From: Microcystis aeruginosa FD4
Lineage (GTDB): Bacteria > Cyanobacteriota > Cyanobacteriia > Cyanobacteriales > Microcystaceae
Assembly: GCF_009792235.1 (NCBI RefSeq)
Contig: NZ_CP046973.1
Span: forward strand, 806,001 to 870,000
Length of the DNA: 64,000 nucleotides
Reading direction: 5' to 3'
Under the pieces are notes generated by a model. The model had not been told where the DNA came from and did not search any database. It was given only the letters and a program-made list of their open reading frames with translations. Position numbers and translations under genes: made by a program. This document shows positions 8,894 through 17,800 of the stretch, piece after piece. Position 1 is the stretch's first letter. Every line of letters begins with the position of its first letter.

Positions 8894-9453
8894 TTGGAGT
8901 CTCAGGCAATAGAACCGATTTCTCTAATTCTCGCTGCGTTGGCTGCTGGTGCGGCGGCTGCTGCTAAGGATACGGCAGCAACAGCCGTTAAGGATGATTA
9001 TGAGGGTTTAAAAGCGTTGATTAAGAAGAAATTTGCAGAGCAAGGAAAAGCAGATTCATCAACAATTTTAGATAAATACGAACAGAAACCTGAAAAAACG
9101 AAAGCTCTTTTGGAAGATGAGTTAGAAGAAGCGGGACGGGAGCATCTCATTTATGCAAGTGAGTAATTATACTTATCCCTAAAACTGCTTTTTAGCAAGG
9201 CTTTCAAAATAGCTTGACATAAAAACCTGATTTAGGGGTTACAAAGGTGAGATGCTCCCAAGCGGGACTTAAAGAACTGAAGGAGGATGACGAAATTATT
9301 AAAGCAGCCCAAGAAGTAATGAAAAAAGAAGAGCCAGAAGGGACAAAAGAAGGTAAATATAATATAAATATTTCTGGTGGGGTTCAAAATGTTGTTGGTT
9401 CAAATCGAGGGACTGCAAGCCAAACAGTTACTTACAATCCTAAAAGTTCGTAG
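8894..9453 (+). pseudogene. Small Ala-rich/coiled protein gene split by a MITE; C-terminus RHIM-like
   Basis: Two frames, 8894-9166 (TTG start) and the stretch from 9269 to 9453, are parts of one gene. Removing 9138-9268 (element plus one 9-base target duplicate) rejoins EELEEAG to LKELKEDDEIIKAAQEV in a single frame of about 142 codons. The N-terminus is an alanine-rich helix (ALAAGAAAAAKDTA), followed by charged helices and a short Gly/Asn tail with ISGGVQNVVGSNRG. That tail resembles the core of RHIM-type amyloid signalling motifs (hydrophobic-Q-hydrophobic-G-x-x-N) that end small cyanobacterial adaptor proteins. The motif assignment is inference. As it stands, translation stops inside the element, so the gene is probably dead. 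Confidence 0.75.
9138..9259. mobile_element. MITE family D, 122 bp, with 9-bp target duplication
   Basis: The inverted ends are GGGAGCATCTCA (from 9138) and TGAGATGCTCCC (to 9259). The 9-mer AAGCGGGAC is duplicated at 9129-9137 and 9260-9268. No coding capacity. A relative with GGGTGAATCTCA/TGAGATGCACCC ends lies at 53603-53777. Confidence 0.93.
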
Positions 9454-9489
9454 TTGCGCTTTAGCACCCAAACCTGATGAATGAGAATC

Positions 9490-10440
9490 GGTAGTAATCC
9501 GATAGTAGTGGCGTAGCTCTCTTGCTTATCTAGCCTGAGTTGTGTAGAATATTGACTAATAAAAATAATTACCTGATAAATGTCAAGAATTTGCTTTTTA
9601 TGATTGCTGTTTTTATCAAAATCTTCTCTTAGATTATTAAATTTTGGTTGGATTGCGATGAAGATTTAGAACATAATCTTCTAACAAAAGATTCACCAGC
9701 TTCAATATTTCGTTGTCCTAAATGTGGTGCTTGCCATACCATCAAAAATGGTTCTACACATAATGGCAAACCCAAACGTAAGTGTAAAGATTGTGGTCGT
9801 CAGTTTGTGATCAATCCCACTAATAAAACCGTCTCTGACGAAACCAAACAATTAATTGATCAACTCTTGCTCGAACGAATTTCCTGACGAGGAATTGCTA
9901 GAGTAACTGGAGTAAGTTGGTCATGGTTACAAAATTATGTTAATAATAAATTTAGCCAAGTCCCTCGTCAGGTCAAGGTTACAGACAAACCTAAAGGCAA
10001 ATTAATCATAGAATGTGATCAGTTATGGTCATTCGTATTTTGCAAGAAAATCAAGGTATATATTTGGTTAGCTATCGATAGAACTACCCGAGAAATTATT
10101 GGTTGCTATGCGCGGAGATAGGAGTCGTCAATCAGCCAAAAAACTTTGGGACAGTTTACCAGGTGTTTACCGGCAATGCGCTGTTGCTTACACAGACTTT
10201 TGGGAGTCCTATAAGACAGTAATTCCCAGTAAACGTCATCGACCGGTTGGGAAAGAAACTGGTCAAACCAATCCTATTGAAAGATTAAATAATACCTTTC
10301 GACAAAGGATTTATCGACTGGTGAGACAGAGTCTATCTTTCTCTAAAAAAATGGAGAATCACGTTGGGGAACCCTTTGGTATTTTATCCATGACTACAAT
10401 GCACAGCAAAGCAAAGGATTAAGCCACCATCACTACTACC
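9490..10440 (+). mobile_element. Degenerate IS1-family element
   Basis: The right end AAGCCACCATCACTACTACC (to 10440) is an imperfect inverted match of the left end (GATAGTAGTGGCG at 9501, or GGTAGTA at 9490). A 5-base GAATC flanks the wider version on both sides; it is too short to be a sure target duplicate. The inside holds the broken transposase described separately. Boundaries are approximate. Confidence 0.65.
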
Positions 10441-10500
10441 GAATCACCACCATTTGCAGAATCCTAATTCTGATGTTAGGGAGGAGGATAGGGGTTTGTG
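9648..10500 (+). pseudogene. IS1-family transposase (InsA/InsB type), broken
   Basis: The N-terminal part has the zinc finger CPKCGACHTIKNG...CKDCGRQF of InsA. The frame then meets an in-phase TGA at 9885-9887, after which the same frame resumes with RGIARVTGVSWSWLQNYV. A frameshift near 10110 moves the reading to the GDRSRQSAKKLWDSLPGVYRQ part of the DDE catalytic domain, and a second shift near 10370 is needed to reach the usual WYFIHDYNAQ end. One nonsense codon plus two frameshifts mean this copy cannot make an active enzyme. Confidence 0.88.
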
Positions 10501-10602
10501 TGACGGGATTGGTGAGGAGAAGTCTAAACTATGATTAGAATGATTAAATGAAGACTATGATTTGATTGCAGAAGGATGATGTGTGGGGATGCAGAAAGAA
10601 TG

Positions 10603-11088
10603 ATGGCTAAATCTTACTTAATTTATCTCGATGTTTGTTGTTTGAATCGTCCTTTTGATGATTGGACACAAGAGAGGATTCGATTAGAAGGACAAACCAT
10701 TCTAGATATTTTCAAGCGGTTTTATCTGGGAGAATGGAAATTAGTCAGTAGTGAAACCATAGAGGCAGAATTAAAAAGAATGAGTAATCTGGATAAATTA
10801 AACAGGATTAAAGAACTATTAGAAATTGCTTAAAGTAAAATACTTTTAAATGATGAAATAGATCAACGCTCTCAAGAAATAGAAGATTTAGGATTTGATC
10901 TTTATGATTCTTTTCACATCGCTTGCGTCGAATATGCTAGAATAGATGTATTGCTAACCACCGATGACAGATTACTTAGAAAAGCCATAAAATGCCGTAA
11001 ATTATTGCAAGTAAAATTAGATAATCCTGTTACTTGGTTAATGGCAACTTTGCTATTACAAGGAGATGAAAAAAATGACACCAATTGA
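10603..11088 (+). pseudogene. PIN-domain (VapC-like) toxin with one nonsense codon
   Basis: From the ATG at 10603 (an AGAAAG ribosome site upstream) the frame encodes SYLIYLDVCCLNRPFDD, the first acidic motif of PIN ribonucleases. It stops at TAA 10831-10833 after LKRMSNLDKLNRIKELLEIA. The same frame then continues to 11088 with DLYDSFHIACVEYARIDVLLTTDDRLL, which carries the remaining PIN acidic residues. A single base substitution would restore about 161 codons. The 3' end overlaps the start of the next small gene by 23 bases, the usual layout of a toxin-antitoxin pair. Loss of the toxin with the partner kept is a common decay route. Confidence 0.85.
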
Positions 11089-11272
11089 GCTAAGACAAAA
11101 AGGCTATCAAGCATTAGTCAAAGAATTAGGACAAGTCGATGCTATTCGCTTTTTACAAGATACTGGATGGGGTTTTGGTGACTATACTCAAGAACGTCAA
11201 CAGACCTTAAAAAATGTGACAAGAGCCGATTTTTGGCAAGATATTCAGGAGATTAGAAGTAAGCAGAATTAA
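11066..11272 (+). CDS. Probable antitoxin partner of the PIN toxin
   Basis: 68 residues, not assigned to a named family. The start ATG at 11066 follows an AAGGAG site; a second ATG four codons in is an alternative. The helical sequence (MTPIELRQKGYQALVKELG...AIRFLQDTGWGFGDYTQERQQTL) overlaps the toxin reading frame, which implies translational coupling. Function as an antitoxin is inferred from position only. Confidence 0.6.
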   Translation: MKKMTPIELRQKGYQALVKELGQVDAIRFLQDTGWGFGDYTQERQQTLKNVTRADFWQDIQEIRSKQN

Positions 11273-11358
11273 ATTTAATAGTGAAGGAAAATTAGTTGGC
11301 AAGGAAAAGTAGTTCACGATACGATAGACATTGGAATCAAATACCCAAAGAGATAACA

Positions 11359-11586
11359 ATGGCTAAAATCTCCATTTCTTTACCCGATGAACTGGTTAAT
11401 TACCTAGACCAGAAAGTAGAAGATAAAAGCATTTTCATCGCCTCAATTTTACAACAATGGCGACAACAACAAGAAGCAGAAGAACTCGCCCAAGCTTTTT
11501 TAGCAGTAGATGAACTAGAATTAGGATGGACTGACGAATGGCAAACAGCAGCGATTATCAACTCGGAAGCATTATGGCTGAAGTAA
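11359..11586 (+). CDS. Ribbon-helix-helix antitoxin-like protein
   Basis: 75 residues from the ATG at 11359; a longer frame from 11296 is less likely because the RHH strand should lie at the N-terminus. The opening MAKISISLPDELVNYLDQKV is a typical RHH DNA-binding module (strand, then two helices), and the tail ELELGWTDEWQTAAII resembles regions that neutralise toxins. The next gene starts inside its last codons (11574), as in a coupled operon. No full toxin follows directly, so it may be an orphan or may serve the next pair. Confidence 0.7.
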   Translation: MAKISISLPDELVNYLDQKVEDKSIFIASILQQWRQQQEAEELAQAFLAVDELELGWTDEWQTAAIINSEALWLK

Positions 11587-11864
11587 AACTTAAATCCAAG
11601 CATCTAAACTCCTTAAAAAAATTTATTGAAGACGCATTAACCGAAAGACTGCGAGAACTTCAAGAAGGAATTAAGCGCACCCAAGAACGAATAACTTTTT
11701 TTGAAAATAGGTATCAAATGCAGACACAAGAATTTCTCAGACGATTTGAAAACAATCAATTGCAGCATACCTTAGACTTTGATGAATGGATGGGAGAAGC
11801 TTGGATGCTAGAAGCTTTACTGCAAGATAAAGAAGAAATTGAGGAGATAGAATTTGTTGATTAA
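11574..11864 (+). CDS. TumA-like antitoxin
   Basis: 96 residues from the ATG at 11574, overlapping the RHH gene by 13 bases. It is mainly long charged helices (KKFIEDALTERLRELQEGIKRTQERITFFENRY) followed by FDEWMGEAWMLEALLQ. This type of protein sits before TumE/DUF6516 proteins in cyanobacterial toxin-antitoxin pairs. The downstream frame here begins like TumE, which supports the call. With the toxin truncated it has lost its partner. Confidence 0.6.
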   Translation: MAEVKLKSKHLNSLKKFIEDALTERLRELQEGIKRTQERITFFENRYQMQTQEFLRRFENNQLQHTLDFDEWMGEAWMLEALLQDKEEIEEIEFVD

Positions 11865-11954
11865 TGACTATTTTCAAGAGATTATAAATCTCCTTGAAGC
11901 TTGTCCAATAGTTCAATCTTATAACCTCATTACTGATAGTAGAAGTCTTTATGT
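11854..11954 (+). pseudogene. TumE-family (DUF6516) toxin, truncated by a MITE
   Basis: The frame starts at TTG 11854 or 11857, overlapping the antitoxin gene by about 10 bases. It encodes about 34 residues with the family opening INDYFQEIINLLEACPIVQSYNLITD. At 11955 the sequence switches to the end of a family A repeat. No clear C-terminal half of TumE was recognised after the repeat, so the toxin is probably inactive. Confidence 0.65.
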
Positions 11955-12120
11955 AGGGTTTGCTGAAAAAGTAAGGGCGAAGCATTCGGATAGAAAATCT
12001 CTGGTTTCACCGATAGGTTATTGCCCGAATGCTTCGCCCCTACAGGACGCGGGCCGATGAAGACGCAAGGTTTTGAACGACGATTCTCTCAAAATCTTGC
12101 ACCTGTTTCGCGAGAAAAGC
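11955..12120. mobile_element. MITE family A, long-interior subtype, right end lost
   Basis: It begins AGGGTTTGCTGAAAAAGT and carries the GGGCGAAGCATTCGG / CCGAATGCTTCGCCC hairpin. It is nearly identical to 45893-46060, but the expected right end with TTTATTCAGC is missing after about 12120. Confidence 0.75.
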
Positions 12121-12308
12121 CACAAATTTGACAGAAAAGAATTTGATTCGTCGGGTTAAGAAGGATATATAGTTCGGGTTTATAATGATAAAAGTTTATG
12201 CTTAGAAAATTAATTACACTCTTTGAAAAATTTTCTTTATTTCGACAGTAGCTGTCATTATCTTCCGTAATTGTAGCGTTTAGAAATACCTAATCTTAAC
12301 CAATTAAC
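12121..12308. other. Spacer without recognised gene
   Basis: AT-rich sequence between the truncated TumE region and pfkA. It may include remains of the toxin 3' half (KNLIRRVKKDI in one frame), but nothing conclusive was seen. Confidence 0.4.
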
Positions 12309-12342
12309 AAAGCGAGAAGGTATGAGCAACCCTTCTCGCTTT
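12309..12342 (-). terminator. Terminator of pfkA
   Basis: AAAGCGAGAAGG and CCTTCTCGCTTT form a perfect 12-bp stem with a 10-base loop, 8 bases past the pfkA stop codon. The minus-strand exit is T-rich (CTTTGTTAATT). Confidence 0.88.
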
Positions 12343-12349
12343 ATTATAA

Positions 12350-13564
12350 CTAAACTAACACCTCCACAGCTTGCGGAACTACTGCCGTCTCGGTCGTGGT
12401 CGTGGTATTTTCTCCTAGGTAAATTCCCAAAGAACGGGCTGTTTTCACGATAAAACCATGGGGATCCACGGGATAGGCACAGCGATTCTCTTGATGACAT
12501 TTTTTGATAATTTTGATCACCGGTTTCAGGGGCAAACTACGCACTTGTCCCCCGCGCCAAATCACCACGCGATCGAGTTTTCCCTTTTCAATTAATTCTA
12601 CGGCCTTAATGCCAAAAGCCGTGGCTAAGAGTCGATCCATGGCCAAAGGAGGACGACTTCTTTGCAGGTGTCCCAAGGACATGGCCCGCACATCCATGGA
12701 ATTGAGGTAACAGAAGACGGGATCGGTAACGCATAAAGAGCGAGTTTTGTCAACTATTAATTTTTCTAAATAATCGCCAATATACTTCTCTTTTTGGTTA
12801 TCTTCGTTTTTAACCCCCTCAGAAATGACAATGAGAGCGAATTGACGACCTTGAGCGCGCAATTGTGCCAAATGACGACAACAACCGTCGATAATTTCGG
12901 GAGTGAGAGCAGGGGTTAATTCGGGAATAAAAATCGCATCGGCTCCCCCGGCAATCCCGGCATGAAGGGCTAAATGACCAGCATCTCTACCCATCACCTG
13001 CACAATCATCACCCTTTCGTGACTAGCGGCGGTAAAGGTGAGATCATACAAAGCTTGGGTGACGATATCGACGGCAGTGGTAAAACCGACGGACCATTCC
13101 GTATAGGGAACATCATTATCGATGGTTTTGGGAACCGCGATAATATTCCAATTGCCCTTCTGGGCGAGATCGTAGATGATATCGATGCTCCCATCGCCCC
13201 CGACGACGATCAGGGCATCTAATCCCAGCATTTCGTATCCTTGCAGGATTTTCGTGGCAATTTCTGGGTTTTCGGGATGTCCTTTGCTCAAAGAACCCAA
13301 GATACTACCACTAAGGAACTGCAAAACGTCTAATCCTTTCAAGACCCCTGGCAGGTTATAGCCATGGTGAGTCAGGATCAAATCTTGGGGGTGATATTTT
13401 CCCTCGGCAATCTGCATAAAACCGTCGGTCCCGTAGGGAATGCCGTACACATCCCAACCCTTTAGTTTTGATGCTTTTACCACGGCACGAATTACCGCAT
13501 TTAACCCCGGGCAATCGCCACCACTGGTCAGAATACCAATTTTTTTCCTTTGATTCTCGTTCAT
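12350..13564 (-). CDS. pfkA: ATP-dependent 6-phosphofructokinase
   Basis: 404 residues. The motifs are GILTSGGDCPGLNAVI (residues 9-24), VVGGDGS for the nucleotide site, PKTIDNDVPYTEWSVGF with the catalytic Asp, and QVMGRDAGHLAL. The glycine after GGD (GGDGS rather than GGDDS) points to ATP rather than pyrophosphate as donor. The enzyme phosphorylates fructose 6-phosphate in glycolysis. It has the group III-like length with a C-terminal Ala/Thr/Val-rich tail (ENTTTTTETAVVPQAVEVLV). A GGAGGAT ribosome site precedes the ATG. Two heptamer and MITE repeats lie upstream. Confidence 0.95.
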   Translation of the reverse strand: MNENQRKKIGILTSGGDCPGLNAVIRAVVKASKLKGWDVYGIPYGTDGFMQIAEGKYHPQDLILTHHGYNLPGVLKGLDVLQFLSGSILGSLSKGHPENPEIATKILQGYEMLGLDALIVVGGDGSIDIIYDLAQKGNWNIIAVPKTIDNDVPYTEWSVGFTTAVDIVTQALYDLTFTAASHERVMIVQVMGRDAGHLALHAGIAGGADAIFIPELTPALTPEIIDGCCRHLAQLRAQGRQFALIVISEGVKNEDNQKEKYIGDYLEKLIVDKTRSLCVTDPVFCYLNSMDVRAMSLGHLQRSRPPLAMDRLLATAFGIKAVELIEKGKLDRVVIWRGGQVRSLPLKPVIKIIKKCHQENRCAYPVDPHGFIVKTARSLGIYLGENTTTTTETAVVPQAVEVLV

Positions 13565-13585
13565 GGTTATATCCTCCAGGATTTT

Positions 13586-13625
13586 TTTGTCAGTTACCAG
13601 TTATCAGTTATCAGTTATCAGATGT
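13586..13625. repeat. TTATCAG heptamer array
   Basis: Several copies of CAGTTATCAGTTATCAG lie just upstream of pfkA, in the orientation opposite to the array at 2911. Confidence 0.85.
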
Positions 13626-13642
13626 TAGTTTTCAGGTTTCAG

Positions 13643-13752
13643 TTAAGTAGCTGGTTATAATTAAATTAAAAATGGATTTTAGGTTCGATCCCCCCTTAAT
13701 CCCCCCTTGATAAGGGGGGTGTCTGATAATTTTTAACGCCTACCTACTTAAG
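13643..13752. mobile_element. MITE-like element with TTAAGTAG/CTACTTAA ends
   Basis: About 110 bp. Its ends resemble family B, but the interior is different. It contains a perfect hairpin CCCCCCTT-GAT-AAGGGGGG at 13701-13719. No target duplicate is certain. Confidence 0.65.
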
Positions 13753-13759
13753 TTATCAG

Positions 13760-13808
13760 TTCACTGATTACTGATTACTGTTTACTGATTACTGTTTACT
13801 GATCACTG
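13760..13808. repeat. CTGATTACTG/TTTACTG repeats
   Basis: A short array of variant heptamer units (ACTGATTACTGTTTACTG), close to the 3' end of the dihydroorotate-dehydrogenase-like gene. Confidence 0.8.
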
Positions 13809-13832
13809 AAAAAAGCTCCCCACTCCCCACTT

Positions 13833-14858
13833 TTATTTGCTGGTGGTTTGAAAACGTTTCCAAACAGGTTCGTAACTTTGCAGAGCTTTCATATACTGTA
13901 CCCGTTCAAAAGCGCTCGGATCTGGGCAATTCATTTGACTCATACTGCCAATTAACTGCTCGATCGATTCATACTCATTTTCTTCCAACCAATGCAATAA
14001 ACCCTGTTCGATCTTGGTAATTTCCTCCAAACCGTGGCGTAATAAAACACTAACTAACATGGTCGCTTTTGCCCCCACCATCATCATTTTGATCACGTCG
14101 ATGGCGTTATGAATACCACTGGTAGCGGCAAAATCCGTCGGTACACGACCGTAAAGCATGGCAATCCAGCGCAGGGGTAAACGCATTGCTTGGGGATTAC
14201 TGAGGATAATATTGGGGTGAACATCTAAGGTTTCTAAGTCGATATCCGGCTGATAGAAACGGTTAAATAATACCAACCCATCGGCCCCCGCTTCCGCTAA
14301 TTGTTTAGCCATATTGGCCGTATTGCTAAAGTAGGGACTTAACTTCATCGAGACGGGAATTGATACCTCCGATTTGACAATTTTGAGGATATCAACATAG
14401 TTTTGTTCGACGTGATTTCCGGTTAATTCTAGGTCGTTGGGAACATAATAAATATTCAACTCCAAAGCATCAGCGCCCGCTTGTTGAATTTGAATGGCAT
14501 ACTCCAACCATCCCCCAGAGGTCTCACCGTTGAGACTGGCAATAATCGGAATATCGACCATTTCTTTGGCTTTGCGAATATGGTTAAGATATTCGTCGGA
14601 ACCAACGTGAAAAACCTCCGGTTCGGGAAAATAAGTCAAAGCTTCCGCAAAACTCTCGGCTCCGTGGGTAAAATGATGGTGTAGAGCCAGTCTTTCCTGT
14701 TTAATCTGCTCCTCAAAAAAGGAGTGTAGAACCACGGCAGCGGCTCCAAAGTCTTCCATTCTCTTGATATTGTCGATATCCTCGCTCAAGGGTGCGGCCG
14801 CACCGATGACTAGCGGCGATCGCAATTGTAAACCCATGTAGGTAGTGTGTAGATTCAT
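13833..14858 (-). CDS. Dihydroorotate dehydrogenase-like flavoprotein
   Basis: 341 residues of TIM-barrel type, starting MNLHTTYMGLQLRSPLVIGAAAP like class 1 PyrD. It has FMN-binding-type segments (SLNGETSGGWLEYA, ADALELNIYYVPND, PVSMKLSPYFSNTANMAKQLAEAGADGLVLFNR). The gene begins 2 bases after the nifJ stop codon, so the two are almost certainly cotranscribed and translationally linked. The pairing suggests an oxidoreductase role next to pyruvate:ferredoxin oxidoreductase rather than ordinary pyrimidine synthesis. That role is inference; the fold call is firm. Confidence 0.85.
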   Translation of the reverse strand: MNLHTTYMGLQLRSPLVIGAAAPLSEDIDNIKRMEDFGAAAVVLHSFFEEQIKQERLALHHHFTHGAESFAEALTYFPEPEVFHVGSDEYLNHIRKAKEMVDIPIIASLNGETSGGWLEYAIQIQQAGADALELNIYYVPNDLELTGNHVEQNYVDILKIVKSEVSIPVSMKLSPYFSNTANMAKQLAEAGADGLVLFNRFYQPDIDLETLDVHPNIILSNPQAMRLPLRWIAMLYGRVPTDFAATSGIHNAIDVIKMMMVGAKATMLVSVLLRHGLEEITKIEQGLLHWLEENEYESIEQLIGSMSQMNCPDPSAFERVQYMKALQSYEPVWKRFQTTSK

Positions 14859-14860
14859 AA

Positions 14861-17800
14861 CTATTCCTTGCTCCCTGTACCTTTTGCTGCTAGATACTGA
14901 TACATTTGCCAGCGCGTATCCACATCTGCTTGTGCTTCTTTGAGCAGACGTTTAGCTTCCTCCGGCTTACTGGTGGCCAACATCTTAAAGCGATTCTCCG
15001 AGTAGAGAGTTTGCGCTACGGTAAGCTTAGGCGCACGGCTGTCCAATTGTAGGGGATTTTTGCCTTCTTTAGCTAAATCGGGATGATAACGGTACATTAA
15101 CCAGCGACCGCTTTCCACCACTTCTTTTTGATGGTTCATGGCGGTGGTCATGTTGATCCCGTGAGCAATACAGTGAGAATAGGCGATAATTAACGATGGC
15201 CCGTTATAAGCTTCCGCTTCTAGGAAAGCTTTGATAGTTTGCTCGTTTCTTGCCCCCATAGCCACGCTGGCCACATAGACGTTACCGTAGGTCATGGCCA
15301 TTAAACCGAGGTCTTTTTTCGGTCCCGGTTTGCCACCAGAAGCAAATTTAGCTACAGCGGCGCGAGGAGTAGCTTTTGAGGCCTGGCCGCCCGTATTCGA
15401 GTAAACCTCCGTATCCATGACCAAAATATTCACATTGCGACCACTAGCTAAAACGTGATCTAAGCCACCATAACCGATGTCGTAGGCCCAACCGTCACCC
15501 CCGACAATCCAGACACTTTTCTTGACCAGATAATCGGCGACGGATAACAGCATTTTCACCTGCGTGGTCGGGGTTAATTGCCCTAAACGGGATTTTAAGG
15601 CCTCTACCCGTTGCCGTTGTTCGTAAATTTCCGCTTCATCCACTTGGTGACAATTGAGAATATCTGCCGCTAGACTTTCTCCGATTTCACTAGCGAGGGT
15701 TGCTAACAGTTCGGCGGCAAATTCTGCCTGTTTATCGATGGAAACCCGGAATCCTAAGCCAAATTCGGCATTATCTTCAAAGAGGGAATTCGACCAAGCT
15801 GGACCGCGACCTTCGGCGTTAACTGCCCAGGGCGTTGTCGGTAAATTACCTCCGTAGATAGATGAACAACCGGTGGCATTAGCCACTATCATGCGATCGC
15901 CGAATAGCTGACTGACCAATTTAACGTAGGGAGTCTCACCACAACCGGCACAAGCACCAGAAAACTCAAAGAGAGGTTCCTGCATTTGCTGATGGTTAAT
16001 TTTGTTGAGATTTAGGCTTAATCGGTCTGGATTAGGCAAATTAAGGAAGAAATCCCAGTTGACTCGTTCCTGTTCCCGCAGGGGCAATTGGGGAGCCATA
16101 TTAATCGCTCTTAGACGCGGTTGCGATTTGTTTTTAGCGGGGCAAACATCGACGCAAAGACCGCAACCAGTACAATCTTCGGCGGCCACTTGGATGGTGA
16201 ATTTGAGCCTCTTCCAGTCGTGATCCTTGGCATTAGCGACTTTAAAGGTTTCCGGGGCCGTGGCTAATTCGGCCTCATCATAGACTTTTGAGCGAATAAC
16301 GGCGTGGGGACAAACGAGAACGCATTTACCGCACTGAACACAGACATCAGCGTCCCAAACGGGGATTTCTTGGGCAATATTGCGTTTTTCCCATTGGCTA
16401 GTGGCGGTGGGATAAGTACCATCGTTGGGAAGGGCGCTAACGGGCAATTCCTCCCCGTGACGGGCGATAATTTTGCCGAGGACTTCTCGGACGAAAGCGG
16501 GTGCGGTGTCGGGAATCGGAGGTCTTAATTCAAAAGCTTCCGGGGTGACAGTGGCGGGAATTGGCACTTGATAGAGGTGTTCTAGGGCAGAATCCACAGC
16601 TTTGATGTTCATCTGCACGATTTCTTCGCCTTTCTTGCCGTAGGTCTTGCGGATGGCTTTTTTGATTTGTGCGATCGCCTCTTCCCGAGACAAAACCCCC
16701 GCCAGAGCAAAGAAACACACCTGCATCACGGTATTAATCCGACTGCCCATCCCCGCTTCTTTGGCCACTTGAGTAGCATTAATCGTATAAACTTGCAGAT
16801 TTTTATCGATGATAGTTTGCTGGAGATTGCGGGGTAGGTGACTAAATACCTCCTCCGGTGGATAGGGACTATTGAGGAGAAAAATTGAGTTCGGTTTAGC
16901 GGTTTCTAGCAGGTCAAATTGTTCGATAAATTCCCACTGATGACAGGCGATAAAGTTAGCATCAGTGATTAAATAGGTAGAGCGGATCGGCTCCGGTCCA
17001 AAGCGTAGGTGAGAAACGGTGACGGAGCCAGATTTTTTGGAATCATAGACGAAATAACCCTGGGCATAATTATCAGTATCTTCACCGATAATTTTAATTG
17101 AATTTTTGTTAGCTCCCACCGTACCATCGGAACCTAAACCGTAGAAAACCGCCCGCACTACTTTGTCTGGTTCGGTGGAAAAACTGCGGTCATATTCCAG
17201 ACTAGAAAATGTGAGATCATCAACGATACCAATAGTGAAGTGATTTTTCGGTTTGTCGAGATTTAAGTTATCAAATATACCGGCAACCATGGCGGGGGTA
17301 AATTCTTTGGAAGATAAACCGTAGCGTCCTCCCACAATTTTCGGCAGCTGACCTTCGTAGTCTTCCATAAAGGCATTTACCACGTCTAAATATAGCGGAT
17401 CGCCCCCAGCACCTGGTTCTTTACAGCGATCTAAAACGGCTATTTTTTTCACCGTAGTGGGCAAAGCTGCCAGTAATTTTTCCGCGGCAAAAGGACGATA
17501 GAGACGAACTTTTAAAACCCCAACTTTAGCCCCATTTTGATTTAGATAATCCACGGTTTCATGGACGGTTTCTGCTCCCGATCCCATTAAAATAATCACT
17601 CTTTCGGCATCGGTCGCACCGTGGTATTCATAAAGATGGTATTGCCGTCCTGTTAATTGGGCAAAACGATCCATAATTTTTTGAGCGATATCGGGACAAG
17701 CATGATAGAAAGGATTGACGCTTTCCCTTGCCTGGAAATAAACATCGGGATTTTGTGCCGTGCCTCGTAACACCGGTCGATCGGGAGTTAAAGCCCTTTG

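Noticed and set aside
13176..13361. Short plus-strand frames within pfkA, typA, prs and the RND gene
   Set aside because: Shadow frames opposite coding sequence with no start signals or recognisable motifs.
12350..13564. pfkA product as pyrophosphate-dependent enzyme
   Set aside because: The GGDGS motif indicates ATP; pyrophosphate enzymes have GGDDS.
13681..13695. GGTTCGATCCCCCC, which resembles a tRNA T-arm
   Set aside because: No acceptor, D or anticodon stems fit around it; it is part of a MITE-like element.
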